Positions 11,646-18,747 of a stretch of 24,793 bases of DNA are shown piece after piece. The translations under genes were made by a program, and so were the position numbers. The notes under the pieces are model-generated. The model worked only from the letters and a program-made list of their open reading frames with translations. It had not been told where the DNA came from and searched no databases. The stretch is from a virus. How positions within the stretch are numbered: the first letter of the stretch is position 1; each line of letters opens with the position of its first letter. The DNA is taken from IMG/VR virus record IMGVR_UViG_3300006802_000523, positions 1 to 24,793 of that record; one strand, given 5' to 3'.

Positions 11646-12033
11646 TAAAATTAAACCTGCAACAAGATTTATTTTGAATGAATTACAAGAAAAACATACT
11701 GTTTTTGAATTAGAGAAAAAAGTTAATATTAATTTACAAGCTACAAGGCAAGTTGTTTTTAGACTAATTGAAGATGGATTTGTTTATGTGTGTGAGTCAA
11801 AATTAGATGGAATTAAAAAAAGACAAATAAAATATTACAAAACAACAGAAAAAGGAAAAAAGTTTTTAAAAACAATAGAAGAAACCTTTGGTGAAGAGTT
11901 AAAAAAACCGAAGGAAAAGAAAAATTTTCTCTTTGGTCATCACATATCTTTAGGAATAACAAAAGCATTTATAAAAACACTTAAAGAGAAAGCCACGCCG
12001 TGGGACGCACTTTTAAAGCAAGGAGCAAAATAA
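11635..12033 (+). CDS. Winged-helix DNA-binding protein
   Basis: 132 residues. Residues 1-85 have the layout of a MarR/DUF-type winged helix: TRFILNELQEKHTVFELEKK, NINLQATRQVVFRLIEDGFVYV (recognition helix and wing start), then KRQIKYYKTTEKGKKFLKT, a typical wing followed by a helix. The C-terminal part (FLFGHHISLGITKAFIKTLKEKATPWDALLKQGAK) is helical. Its place in the later half of the early operon fits a regulator of phage gene expression, possibly the late switch, or the binder of the shared operator. Target unknown. Confidence 0.65.
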   Translation: MNINKIKPATRFILNELQEKHTVFELEKKVNINLQATRQVVFRLIEDGFVYVCESKLDGIKKRQIKYYKTTEKGKKFLKTIEETFGEELKKPKEKKNFLFGHHISLGITKAFIKTLKEKATPWDALLKQGAK

Positions 12034-12034
12034 A

Positions 12035-12268
12035 ATGATTAAATCAGCAATGTTAAATACAAAATATTTATTTATTCCAAGTACAAATAATAGACCGTAT
12101 TTATTAAATGAAAAAACAAATACAAATATAAAGGACTCTATAAAGAAACAAGAAAATATTGAGCAAAAATTAGATGGAAAAAACTGGGCTAGAACCATTT
12201 TAAGCAATGAAAGCGCACATAATAAAATAGCCGTTATGTGGGCTAAAGGAATATTAAAAAATGACTGA
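12035..12268 (+). CDS. Hypothetical early protein, 77 residues
   Basis: MIKSAMLNTKYLFIPSTNNR, then lysine- and asparagine-rich sequence (NTNIKDSIKKQENIEQK) and a C-terminal helix (WARTILSNESAHNKIAVMWAKGIL). No motif recognised. It starts one base after the winged-helix gene and overlaps the VRR-NUC gene by 8 bases, so it is probably translationally coupled to both. Confidence 0.6.
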   Translation: MIKSAMLNTKYLFIPSTNNRPYLLNEKTNTNIKDSIKKQENIEQKLDGKNWARTILSNESAHNKIAVMWAKGILKND

Positions 12269-12614
12269 AAAAATTATTATTTCAGAACATCAAGAGCAAA
12301 AAATATTTGTATCGTGGTTTGAGCTTGCATATCCAGATAAATTAATATTTGCAATACCAAACGGTGGGAAAAGAAACATTGTTACAGCTGCAAAATTAAA
12401 AGAAGAAGGCGTTAAGGCTGGAATTCCTGATTTGTTTATACCTGAACATAATGTTTGGATTGAAATGAAAAGGAAATCAAAAGCAAGTCTATCAGAATCT
12501 CAAAAAACAATGATAGAAAAATTAAAAAATTGCGGTCACGTTGTTTTAGTGTGCTACGGTTGTGATGACGCAATATTGCAAGTAACAAATTATTTAAAAA
12601 CAAAGACCAAATAA
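12261..12614 (+). CDS. VRR-NUC domain nuclease
   Basis: 117 residues that consist of just a VRR-NUC domain (PD-(D/E)XK fold): SEHQEQKIFVSWFEL with an early Glu, IPNGGKRNIVTAAKLKEEGVKAG, GIPDLFIP with Asp 57, VWIEMKRK with Glu 68 and Lys 70, then LSESQKTMIEKLKNCGHVVLVCYG. Stand-alone phage VRR-NUC proteins are thought to act as structure-specific nucleases, for example in resolving recombination or replication branches. All catalytic residues are present. Its position after the recombination genes supports a DNA-processing role. Confidence 0.9.
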   Translation: MTEKIIISEHQEQKIFVSWFELAYPDKLIFAIPNGGKRNIVTAAKLKEEGVKAGIPDLFIPEHNVWIEMKRKSKASLSESQKTMIEKLKNCGHVVLVCYGCDDAILQVTNYLKTKTK

Positions 12615-12615
12615 A

Positions 12616-12804
12616 ATGAAAAAAATAATTGATTTTTTAAGAAGTATTTATGTGCTGCCAAGCGCAAGAGTTTTAGCAATTAAAGAGCTTGAAGATTCGA
12701 AAAGAAAGCTTTTGGAAATGGAGTCAAATTTTGATTACGCGCAAAGTATGTGTAATTACTACAAAGCAAAAATAAACAGACTTGAAAAATATGTGTTAAA
12801 ATAA
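12616..12804 (+). CDS. Small coiled-coil protein, function unknown
   Basis: 62 residues: MKKIIDFLRSIYVLPSARVL then a helix (IKELEDSKRKLLEMESNFDYAQ) and YYKAKINRLEKYVLK. Amphipathic, probably a short coiled coil. It starts one base after the VRR-NUC stop codon. No known family. Confidence 0.55.
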   Translation: MKKIIDFLRSIYVLPSARVLAIKELEDSKRKLLEMESNFDYAQSMCNYYKAKINRLEKYVLK

Positions 12805-12831
12805 TTAACAATTAACAACGGAGCAAGAAAA

Positions 12832-13509
12832 ATGAGTTTAATTCAAAATCTTTTTTTTACAGAAGCTAAAAAACCAAAATATTTGGTTATAAAAGATAAG
12901 CCCTTACGCTCTCCTCATGGCATTTTAAAAAAATGCAATCATTGTAATGATGGCCATCTTGAAATCTTTTATTTTAAATTTGTTCTAAGTAGAACAAAAA
13001 TAAATAATTTTGGCGCATTCACATTCTTAGGTTGCGATAAATGCAACACCTACAAAATCCACACAGGAAAGTATAAAGAATTAAACGTCTATGACGTAAT
13101 GCAAACAAAACAATCTGTTAATGAAAAAGAATATAAAGAGTTTTTAAGTCTATATGAAAACTCTAACAATATTGTTAAGTTTCTCGATGATTTCCCGCAG
13201 CGAAGATTCTCAAAAGACCTGACCTTAGCCGGTATAAGAAAAATGCTCAATCATGAGCAAATTTACTCTATGGTTGTTAATGAAATTCAATTTTATAGGC
13301 CAGATATGAAATCGTGCTGTAACAATAATTGCAACCAAGGCAGGAATTGCAAATTAAAACATGATTTAAATTGTTTTGCAAAACTTACATTAAACATATT
13401 AATGCTTGCATTTTTAACAGTGTTTTTATCAATTACATATACATACGCTGAAGACATAACAGGTTACATCAGCAACGTATTAGAAAGTATTGTATTTAAT
13501 TCTTTTTAA
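12832..13509 (+). CDS. Cys-rich protein with a C-terminal membrane segment, function unknown
   Basis: 225 residues with an AACGGAG ribosome-binding site. Residues about 37-80 contain two CxxC pairs (KKCNHCNDGH and LGCDKCNTYKIHTGKY), a plausible zinc ribbon. The middle is helical (EYKEFLSLYENSNNIVKFLDD). Around residue 163 lies a Cys cluster (SCCNNNCNQGRNC), followed by a hydrophobic segment of about 20 residues (LTLNILMLAFLTVFLSITYTY) and a short tail. The topology suggests a cytoplasmic zinc domain anchored to the inner membrane. I do not recognise the family. It lies just before the heptapeptide-repeat gene. Confidence 0.65.
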   Translation: MSLIQNLFFTEAKKPKYLVIKDKPLRSPHGILKKCNHCNDGHLEIFYFKFVLSRTKINNFGAFTFLGCDKCNTYKIHTGKYKELNVYDVMQTKQSVNEKEYKEFLSLYENSNNIVKFLDDFPQRRFSKDLTLAGIRKMLNHEQIYSMVVNEIQFYRPDMKSCCNNNCNQGRNCKLKHDLNCFAKLTLNILMLAFLTVFLSITYTYAEDITGYISNVLESIVFNSF

Positions 13510-13534
13510 CTTTTTAAAGAAAGTGCAAAAACTT

Positions 13535-14002
13535 ATGAAAAAACTTACAGGGATTCATAAAGGTATAACAGGAGATTTTTCTAATATATATGGAGATGTA
13601 ACAAACCTTTATGGTGATGTCAGTAATATACATTGTGACGTTTCTAACATTACAGGAAATTTAATCAATATGAATGTCACTAATATTCTTGGAGACGTTT
13701 CTAATATTAGAGGAGATGTATCAGGCATTACAGGATTTGTATCTAACATTAAGGGAGATGTTTCTAATATTAGAGGTGATATTTCTTTCATTTATGGTGA
13801 TGTCACTAATATTAAAGGCACTGTTATTTATCTTTGGGGTGATGTCTCTAATATTAAGGGAGATGTTTCTAATATCAGAGGTGACGCTTCTAACATTGAA
13901 GGAGATGTATCTGGCATTAAAGGATTTGTATCTGATATCGAAGGAGATGTAACAAATCTTTATGGAGATGTAACAAACATCAAATGTCATGTTGATATGT
14001 AA
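13535..14002 (+). CDS. Heptapeptide-repeat protein (GDVSNIx), predicted beta-solenoid
   Basis: 155 residues from the ATG at 13535; the frame extends upstream to 13490 but only inside the preceding gene. Apart from the first dozen residues the protein is a string of about 20 seven-residue units of consensus G-D-V-(S/T)-N/G-I-x (for example GDVSNIR, GDVSGIK, GFVSNIK, GDVTNLY), ending KCHVDM. The DNA shows the same 21-base period. Alternating Val/Ile and Gly-Asp turns suggest a right-handed beta-solenoid, three units per coil. I recall similar repeat proteins annotated only as hypothetical in other phage genomes. Function unknown; last gene of the rightward operon, converging on the holin gene. 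Confidence 0.75.
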   Translation: MKKLTGIHKGITGDFSNIYGDVTNLYGDVSNIHCDVSNITGNLINMNVTNILGDVSNIRGDVSGITGFVSNIKGDVSNIRGDISFIYGDVTNIKGTVIYLWGDVSNIKGDVSNIRGDASNIEGDVSGIKGFVSDIEGDVTNLYGDVTNIKCHVDM

Positions 14003-14020
14003 TCAACCTTAAAAACTTTT

Positions 14021-14431
14021 TTAGCTTTTTTTAACTTTCTCATATGTTCTAAGTCCAGCTAATCCGAGTAAAGGTAGTAACAAAGCCAAAATTGATTCAA
14101 CATCAATCTGCGGAAACGTTACTATCTTGTTTGTTAATATTAGAAAAATCGACGGTGCGATAGGCTGAAAAATATAATTGTAAAAAAGACCAAATGCACA
14201 TATCCAGCCACATGACGATCTCCATCCTGATTTATAAAAACTTTCACTAGTCGCGTCTATTTTGTTTATTTCTGTTTGATTATTTGATAGCTGAACAGCT
14301 GCTTCTAATTGTTTTGCTTCGCTTTCTTGAGTTAATTTTAAAATCTCAATTTGTGCTTGTGATTTCTTTTCGTTATCTGGAATTAATTTATCAATAATTC
14401 CAAAAACGCCATTTAACAATAAAGGACTCAT
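14021..14431 (-). CDS. Holin, GTA/3TM type
   Basis: 136 residues, last gene of the late operon. A polar N-terminal helix (EKKSQAQIEILKLTQESEAKQLEAAVQL) precedes YKSGWRSSCGWICAFGLFYNYI, the typical start of the hydrophobic part of 3TM holins (GWRP..GW.C). Two or three membrane segments follow up to LLPLLGLAGLRTYEKVKKS. It opens the inner membrane for the GH108 endolysin, whose gene overlaps its start by 4 bases. The family also occurs in gene transfer agents. Confidence 0.88.
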   Translation of the reverse strand: MSPLLLNGVFGIIDKLIPDNEKKSQAQIEILKLTQESEAKQLEAAVQLSNNQTEINKIDATSESFYKSGWRSSCGWICAFGLFYNYIFQPIAPSIFLILTNKIVTFPQIDVESILALLLPLLGLAGLRTYEKVKKS

Positions 14432-14949
14432 TGATCACCCATTAAATTTTTTGCTACTCTGACTGCCCAACCTTTTCCGTAAACACCCCACGAGTTTAAT
14501 TGCGTGAGAAACATTAGGCGATAACCGTTAAACATCATTGCAAGTTTTAAGCCGTTTGCGCTATTTAAAGCTGCAATAGTCTTGTTACCTATGATTCCAT
14601 CAGCGTCAACACCAAGCGCTTTCTGAAGCCAAATAACAGCGCCTTGACGTGTTTTACATCCTGGGCCACTATTTACCAGTGCATCAAAGTAGCTAAAACG
14701 AGCATCAGAAGGAACTTTCTCACAATAAAACTTTAACCAATAATCGCGTTTATATATTTCTTTTGCTTGGTCAAGTGTGATGTTTTTTATATCAATGTTT
14801 GGATATGCTGCGGCACTTATTCCATATTTCGTGCCATTTAATTTACCAATGCCGACTTTTCCGCTTGTCCAGTTTCCTGTGTCTTTTTGGTCATCTGTAA
14901 AGCCGCCTTCATGCCCGACAACCAGTTTAAAAGCCTCATCGAAATTCAT
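14428..14949 (-). CDS. Endolysin, glycoside hydrolase family 108 with peptidoglycan-binding domain
   Basis: 173 residues. N-terminal GH108 domain: MNFDEAFKLVVGHEGGF with the catalytic Glu 14 in the EGG(Y/F) motif, then GKVGIGKLNGTKYGISAAAYP and DQAKEIYKRDYW. The C-terminal part, WLQKALGVDADGIIGNKTIAAL, is a PG_binding_3 repeat. It cleaves the glycan strands of peptidoglycan at the end of infection. No signal peptide is present, so it relies on the holin encoded directly downstream in the operon. It overlaps both neighbours by 4 bases. Confidence 0.93.
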   Translation of the reverse strand: MNFDEAFKLVVGHEGGFTDDQKDTGNWTSGKVGIGKLNGTKYGISAAAYPNIDIKNITLDQAKEIYKRDYWLKFYCEKVPSDARFSYFDALVNSGPGCKTRQGAVIWLQKALGVDADGIIGNKTIAALNSANGLKLAMMFNGYRLMFLTQLNSWGVYGKGWAVRVAKNLMGDQ

Positions 14950-15287
14950 TTCTTAGCCTTTGTTTCAACTTCTGCACGTAATGCGTTAGCAAGTGCTGCG
15001 CCGCGTTTTTCAGCTGGAAAAGAACTTAAATGTAATTCTATTCTTTTTAAAGTATCCCAGCCGACCATTTGCCCCTTGGCCTCTGCTAAATCATATTCTA
15101 GTCGCGCAATTCTCGCATCATGCGATTTATAAATATTAGCAATTTCAACAAATCTTTGCGTTATTTCTTGCTTCATTAAGGTTTGTTCTTTGTAAGTTTG
15201 CCACTGCAGCCCTGCGCTAGCAGTAATTACAGCGCACAAACCCCAAAACAAAAATTTACCTAAGTAATCAGATACTTGCTCAGACAT
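14946..15287 (-). CDS. Membrane-anchored coiled-coil protein, candidate inner-membrane spanin
   Basis: 113 residues from the ATG at 15287, which has GAGG six bases upstream; the TTG at 15299 is less likely. One N-terminal membrane segment (GKFLFWGLCAVITASAGLQW), then a helical periplasmic-looking part (ITQRFVEIANIYKSHDARIARLEYDLAEAKG and LHLSSFPAEKRGAALANALRAEVETKAKK). Position just ahead of endolysin and holin and the N-in topology fit an i-spanin of the Rz type, although I see no nested outer-membrane partner. It could instead be a small DUF-type tail or lysis accessory protein. Confidence 0.55.
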   Translation of the reverse strand: MSEQVSDYLGKFLFWGLCAVITASAGLQWQTYKEQTLMKQEITQRFVEIANIYKSHDARIARLEYDLAEAKGQMVGWDTLKRIELHLSSFPAEKRGAALANALRAEVETKAKK

Positions 15288-15708
15288 TGGCAGCCTCAAT
15301 AATTGAATTTAAAAGAATATATGCTGAATTTGGAGTAAACCTCCAAGCTTCTTTTATATTTAACGCAGACAGGCACGCCTCGCTACAAAAAAACTTTGTG
15401 CGATTTTCAGGCAAGGCGTCTGCAACAAATCTAATTAACCCAGAAAAATCATATTTGCGACCTTTATTAACATCAAACCAAACTCTTGCATCGCGTTCAC
15501 TAAATAATGTTCCTGGTAATTCGATAAAATTCCATCGAGAATCATCAAATTTGATAGATTTAAAGCGTACACCGCCATCCATAAAGCTCGACGACGCGGC
15601 AACTTGATCACTGAATACTAATTCCATGTGAGTATATTTACCATTATCCCACCACGCCGTTAGCTTGTTAAACAATCGGTAATTACCCTTATAAAATGCT
15701 GCCTTCAT
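15280..15708 (-). CDS. Papain-like (permuted NlpC/P60 or YiiX-type) hydrolase
   Basis: 142 residues from the ATG at 15708; a GTG at 15720 is an alternative. His 27 lies in GKYTHMELVFSD and Cys 108 in TKFFCSEACLSALNI. A His before the Cys is the order of circularly permuted papain-like enzymes. In between, SSSFMDGGVRFKSI and ARVWFDVNKGRKYDFSG match a family common next to tail and lysis genes of podoviruses. It may cut peptidoglycan cross-links or an envelope lipid or amide. It sits between the secreted nuclease and the spanin candidate. Substrate unknown. Confidence 0.75.
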   Translation of the reverse strand: MKAAFYKGNYRLFNKLTAWWDNGKYTHMELVFSDQVAASSSFMDGGVRFKSIKFDDSRWNFIELPGTLFSERDARVWFDVNKGRKYDFSGLIRFVADALPENRTKFFCSEACLSALNIKEAWRFTPNSAYILLNSIIEAANV

Positions 15709-15712
15709 ACAT

Positions 15713-16072
15713 TTACTCACATTTGATGTCTTTTTGATATATTACTCGCTCAAACCTATCTTTTCCAGTTTTTTCTTTTGATTTCAATTCGTTTGGTAGC
15801 CATTGCATGTTTGAAACTGCATCACATCCGCCGCACGCAAGCGGTATTACATGATCAATTGCCCACCCTTCGCACGCGCCTTTTGTGCTTCCGTTCGACG
15901 GGCATGGGTGTAACTCTTTAAATTTATTTATTACTTTTGTGTTGCGTTTAATCTTGCCGTTTTTATCGCGTAAAGGCTCACCGCAGTACCTAAACTCAGT
16001 AAATGCTTCTATATGTGCTAAAACATCGATGTAGAAAAAAAGCAACAGTAAATAAATAATTTTTTTTATCAT
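15713..16072 (-). CDS. Secreted HNH nuclease-like protein
   Basis: 119 residues from the ATG at 16072, which overlaps the spike stop by 4 bases. A signal peptide (MIKKIIYLLLLFFYIDVLA) is followed by a mature part with six Cys (YCGEP, PCP, ACEGW, LACGGC, IKCE). The HNH core is WAIDHVIPLACGGCDAVSNMQWLPNELKSKEK, with the Asp-His and the Asn of the beta-beta-alpha-metal fold. The predicted location is the periplasm, with disulfides. Such secreted HNH proteins occur in other phages; the purpose may be degradation of host or rival DNA in the periplasm, or recycling of nucleotides. Location inferred from the signal. Confidence 0.82.
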   Translation of the reverse strand: MIKKIIYLLLLFFYIDVLAHIEAFTEFRYCGEPLRDKNGKIKRNTKVINKFKELHPCPSNGSTKGACEGWAIDHVIPLACGGCDAVSNMQWLPNELKSKEKTGKDRFERVIYQKDIKCE

Positions 16073-18744
16073 GGCTCGGTGGAAATAACAGTAACTACAT
16101 TGCTTGGCCATAAAATACATAATTGCGTTTTACCGCTTCCATTATCTCGTGTAAAAAGCCTTGCGCGATTTGCTAATGGTTGGCTAGGCGTTGCTGCCAT
16201 TTCTTGCATCTCAACAAATTCACGCGCAATTAAACGTCTCGGCCTATTGTTTGTAGTGCCTAAATCATAAATTCCATCATCAACAAATTCAAGGTTGCCG
16301 CGTGCTTTACCTTGCCATAATGATAGCTCACCTTGCGTTGCTAGCGGACTCACAATCATTGACCGCATGGAGAATGCATAACACAAATCTGAAAACATAA
16401 AAGTACCAAGTTGCGGTAAACCTTGACGCAAATGGTGCGCCATTGCATGCTCAAGCGCCACCGCTCCTTTTCGTGGCTCTTGACGATACCGAACAGCAAC
16501 ATAAGCAATCACAAGTGAAGCAAGAGTATCTGGGTGACGATTCCACCATGAAGGAAATACACGGTTCACAAACTCATATCCATGACCGTACATATCAGCA
16601 GTTAATTCCGCAGATGCTCCAACTGGAACTTGGTGCAATTCTGGAAATATTGCAGCCATCATATCTGGATAAAACGCAGAGTTTACTGTCAACGCATTAT
16701 CAGCAAACCGCCATTCTTTTGTTGTTGTCAGATAAAGCCCTTTAACTCCCACGGCAACGCCTGCAGCTATGTTTCCATAGTATGTAGTGTCTGCATCGCC
16801 GATGGCCGCCAGCATGTCTGAAAACGCTTTCAAACCACTATAGTTTTCGCAGTTGTCCTGCAAATAGCACACAGGCCACTTATCCACCGCATTGCTGTGC
16901 AATTCGTTCTGAAATGTCGTAATCAAGCCTTGAGCTAGCGGGTATTGATAACGCCACTGACATGTTCCATCGTTGATAACGATTGTTGGGTCTGTGCTGC
17001 TCGGTCCAGTCCCGCTTGATGCTGATGTGCCAGAAGTAACGCACAGATAAACAGAGTTATTAGCTTCTCGATAAATACCGCGAGTGTATGCAGTAGAAAC
17101 AGACCAAGCAGTATAAGTTTTTTGGCACCTGGCAAGGTTTGCAAACGCAACATTTTTAAGCGTTGTTAAGTTTGTTTGTCCGTGAACATTGGTTAAATTA
17201 AGCCAAGAATAATCATTTTTTATTTTTAACCATTGAGCAACCAATCGGAGCAAAGAGGACGCATAGGCATCGTGAGAATCTGCGGGCCTGACTGTATAAC
17301 GGTCTGTCTGTACGTCATGCACATACCAATCTGAGCCTTGAGAAAATACGCCAATTGGATTTAAAAAAGCCCATGTCACACCACCATCGTTGATGCTGTC
17401 AGATGTTCCAGTTGGTGCTGTTGCTCCTGTTGTGCCTGTTGTATTGGCTTGATATATATTGCCGCTTGAGGTCCTACGCTGTCCTGCTGTTATTGCTTGA
17501 CCGGATGACCATGCCGGATATTCTCCAACGTGCTGATATATATATTTCCACGTTACCGTGCCATCAACAATTGCTGCACCAGTTCCGCTTGGCGCTGTAG
17601 CTCCAGTTGTTCCGGCAATAGTGCATTTGTACACGTTTCCGTTAATGTAACGCTTCATACCTTTTTGAATTGTTACACCTGAAGCCCATCGCGTAATTAA
17701 ATTAAAAATATAAGATTCTAAATATTCTTGTATTCTTGTATTGCTAAGTCGATCTAAAATGTAATAAGCGCCAACGTTAGAAAAATACCAAACAACACCG
17801 TTATTTACGCCCCACCTGTATGCGCCCTGCATGTCAAACTCAGCAATGAAATACCATTTACAAGAGCCATCAACAAATACATATTGCTCCAATACTGGAT
17901 CCCATGTCGGGCCAACATAACCAGACGGTGCACTTGCTGCGCCAGTTGTACCGCTTTGTAAGTTGATATAAAGATTGTCACCAATTTTTACTTTTGCGCC
18001 GTAATTAAAAAATGTATTAGGTGCGTAAGAAAGCGTTGTTTTTGGAATATCAAAATCGCCTAGGATCTTATTAAAATCTAAAGACGCTTCAGGAACATAA
18101 ACGCGGTCAGAAGTAACGCGGTTCCTCATATCTGATAAACCTGTTATTTTAGATGCGTCAGTTTGTACACGGCAAATTTTTGCTTTATCGTTTTCTTCTG
18201 TTAAAAGCCAATAAGTAGCATTTGATTTTGTAAATAACTGGCCAGCTTTGTCTATATACACATCAGTATAAGTATTTGCTGCAAATGTAATAGTCTGGCC
18301 TGGGAATTCAACGCGGATGCCTTCAACCCATGCCACACCAATTTGAAATGTTGCTGTTCTAGTTGTCCATCCGCCGGCTGGTGGAGACGGAAGAAGGCCG
18401 CTAATCACATAAGGATATGAGTTGTTTGCACCGTCTGCCGCTTCTGTCGATTCGACTTCCTCATATAATGAGGATGCAACAAGTTCACCGCGTTTGTTTT
18501 TAATCGTGATTGAGTAATTGCCAGGCACATAAATTTTTGCAGGCGAGCCGTTCAAGTCGGCATAGCCATTTACAGTGCGAATGGGCTGTGATGCAATATT
18601 CGTAAAGCCAGAATCCCAGTAAACTTGAACTTGGTTTGTTTCGGGATTTAGGCCATAAGCGCCGAAATACAAATAACCATTTTCAAGAGGTGTGCCGTTG
18701 ATGTCGTAATAAACTTCGAACGGTGTTTTAGCGAGTTGAACCAT
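16069..18744 (-). CDS. Tail spike/fibre with P22-type head-binding domain and repeated modules
   Basis: 891 residues. Residues about 1-100 resemble the P22 tailspike head-binding domain: FEVYYDINGTPLENGYLYFG, NPETNQVQVYWD, ASQPIRTVNGYADLNGSPAKIYV. From about residue 235 to 600 four related modules of roughly 50-60 residues follow, each with a W/Y start, G..Y at the centre, GT(T/S)G or similar, P and DG...W, like carbohydrate-binding repeats. The C-terminal third (MLAAIGDADTTYYGNIAAG, YEFVNRVFPSWWN, RYRQEPRKGAVALEHAMAH) looks helical and may be the enzymatic or receptor part. The end, GKTQLCILWPSNVVTVISTEP, is typical of podovirus spikes. It probably recognises a surface polysaccharide. Confidence 0.85.
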   Translation of the reverse strand: MVQLAKTPFEVYYDINGTPLENGYLYFGAYGLNPETNQVQVYWDSGFTNIASQPIRTVNGYADLNGSPAKIYVPGNYSITIKNKRGELVASSLYEEVESTEAADGANNSYPYVISGLLPSPPAGGWTTRTATFQIGVAWVEGIRVEFPGQTITFAANTYTDVYIDKAGQLFTKSNATYWLLTEENDKAKICRVQTDASKITGLSDMRNRVTSDRVYVPEASLDFNKILGDFDIPKTTLSYAPNTFFNYGAKVKIGDNLYINLQSGTTGAASAPSGYVGPTWDPVLEQYVFVDGSCKWYFIAEFDMQGAYRWGVNNGVVWYFSNVGAYYILDRLSNTRIQEYLESYIFNLITRWASGVTIQKGMKRYINGNVYKCTIAGTTGATAPSGTGAAIVDGTVTWKYIYQHVGEYPAWSSGQAITAGQRRTSSGNIYQANTTGTTGATAPTGTSDSINDGGVTWAFLNPIGVFSQGSDWYVHDVQTDRYTVRPADSHDAYASSLLRLVAQWLKIKNDYSWLNLTNVHGQTNLTTLKNVAFANLARCQKTYTAWSVSTAYTRGIYREANNSVYLCVTSGTSASSGTGPSSTDPTIVINDGTCQWRYQYPLAQGLITTFQNELHSNAVDKWPVCYLQDNCENYSGLKAFSDMLAAIGDADTTYYGNIAAGVAVGVKGLYLTTTKEWRFADNALTVNSAFYPDMMAAIFPELHQVPVGASAELTADMYGHGYEFVNRVFPSWWNRHPDTLASLVIAYVAVRYRQEPRKGAVALEHAMAHHLRQGLPQLGTFMFSDLCYAFSMRSMIVSPLATQGELSLWQGKARGNLEFVDDGIYDLGTTNNRPRRLIAREFVEMQEMAATPSQPLANRARLFTRDNGSGKTQLCILWPSNVVTVISTEP

Positions 18745-18747
18745 TAT

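Noticed and set aside
13535-14002. Regular 21-bp repeats that might be taken for a CRISPR-like array
   Set aside because: The repeats are contiguous with no spacers, keep one reading frame throughout and encode a clean heptapeptide pattern, so they are coding repeats.
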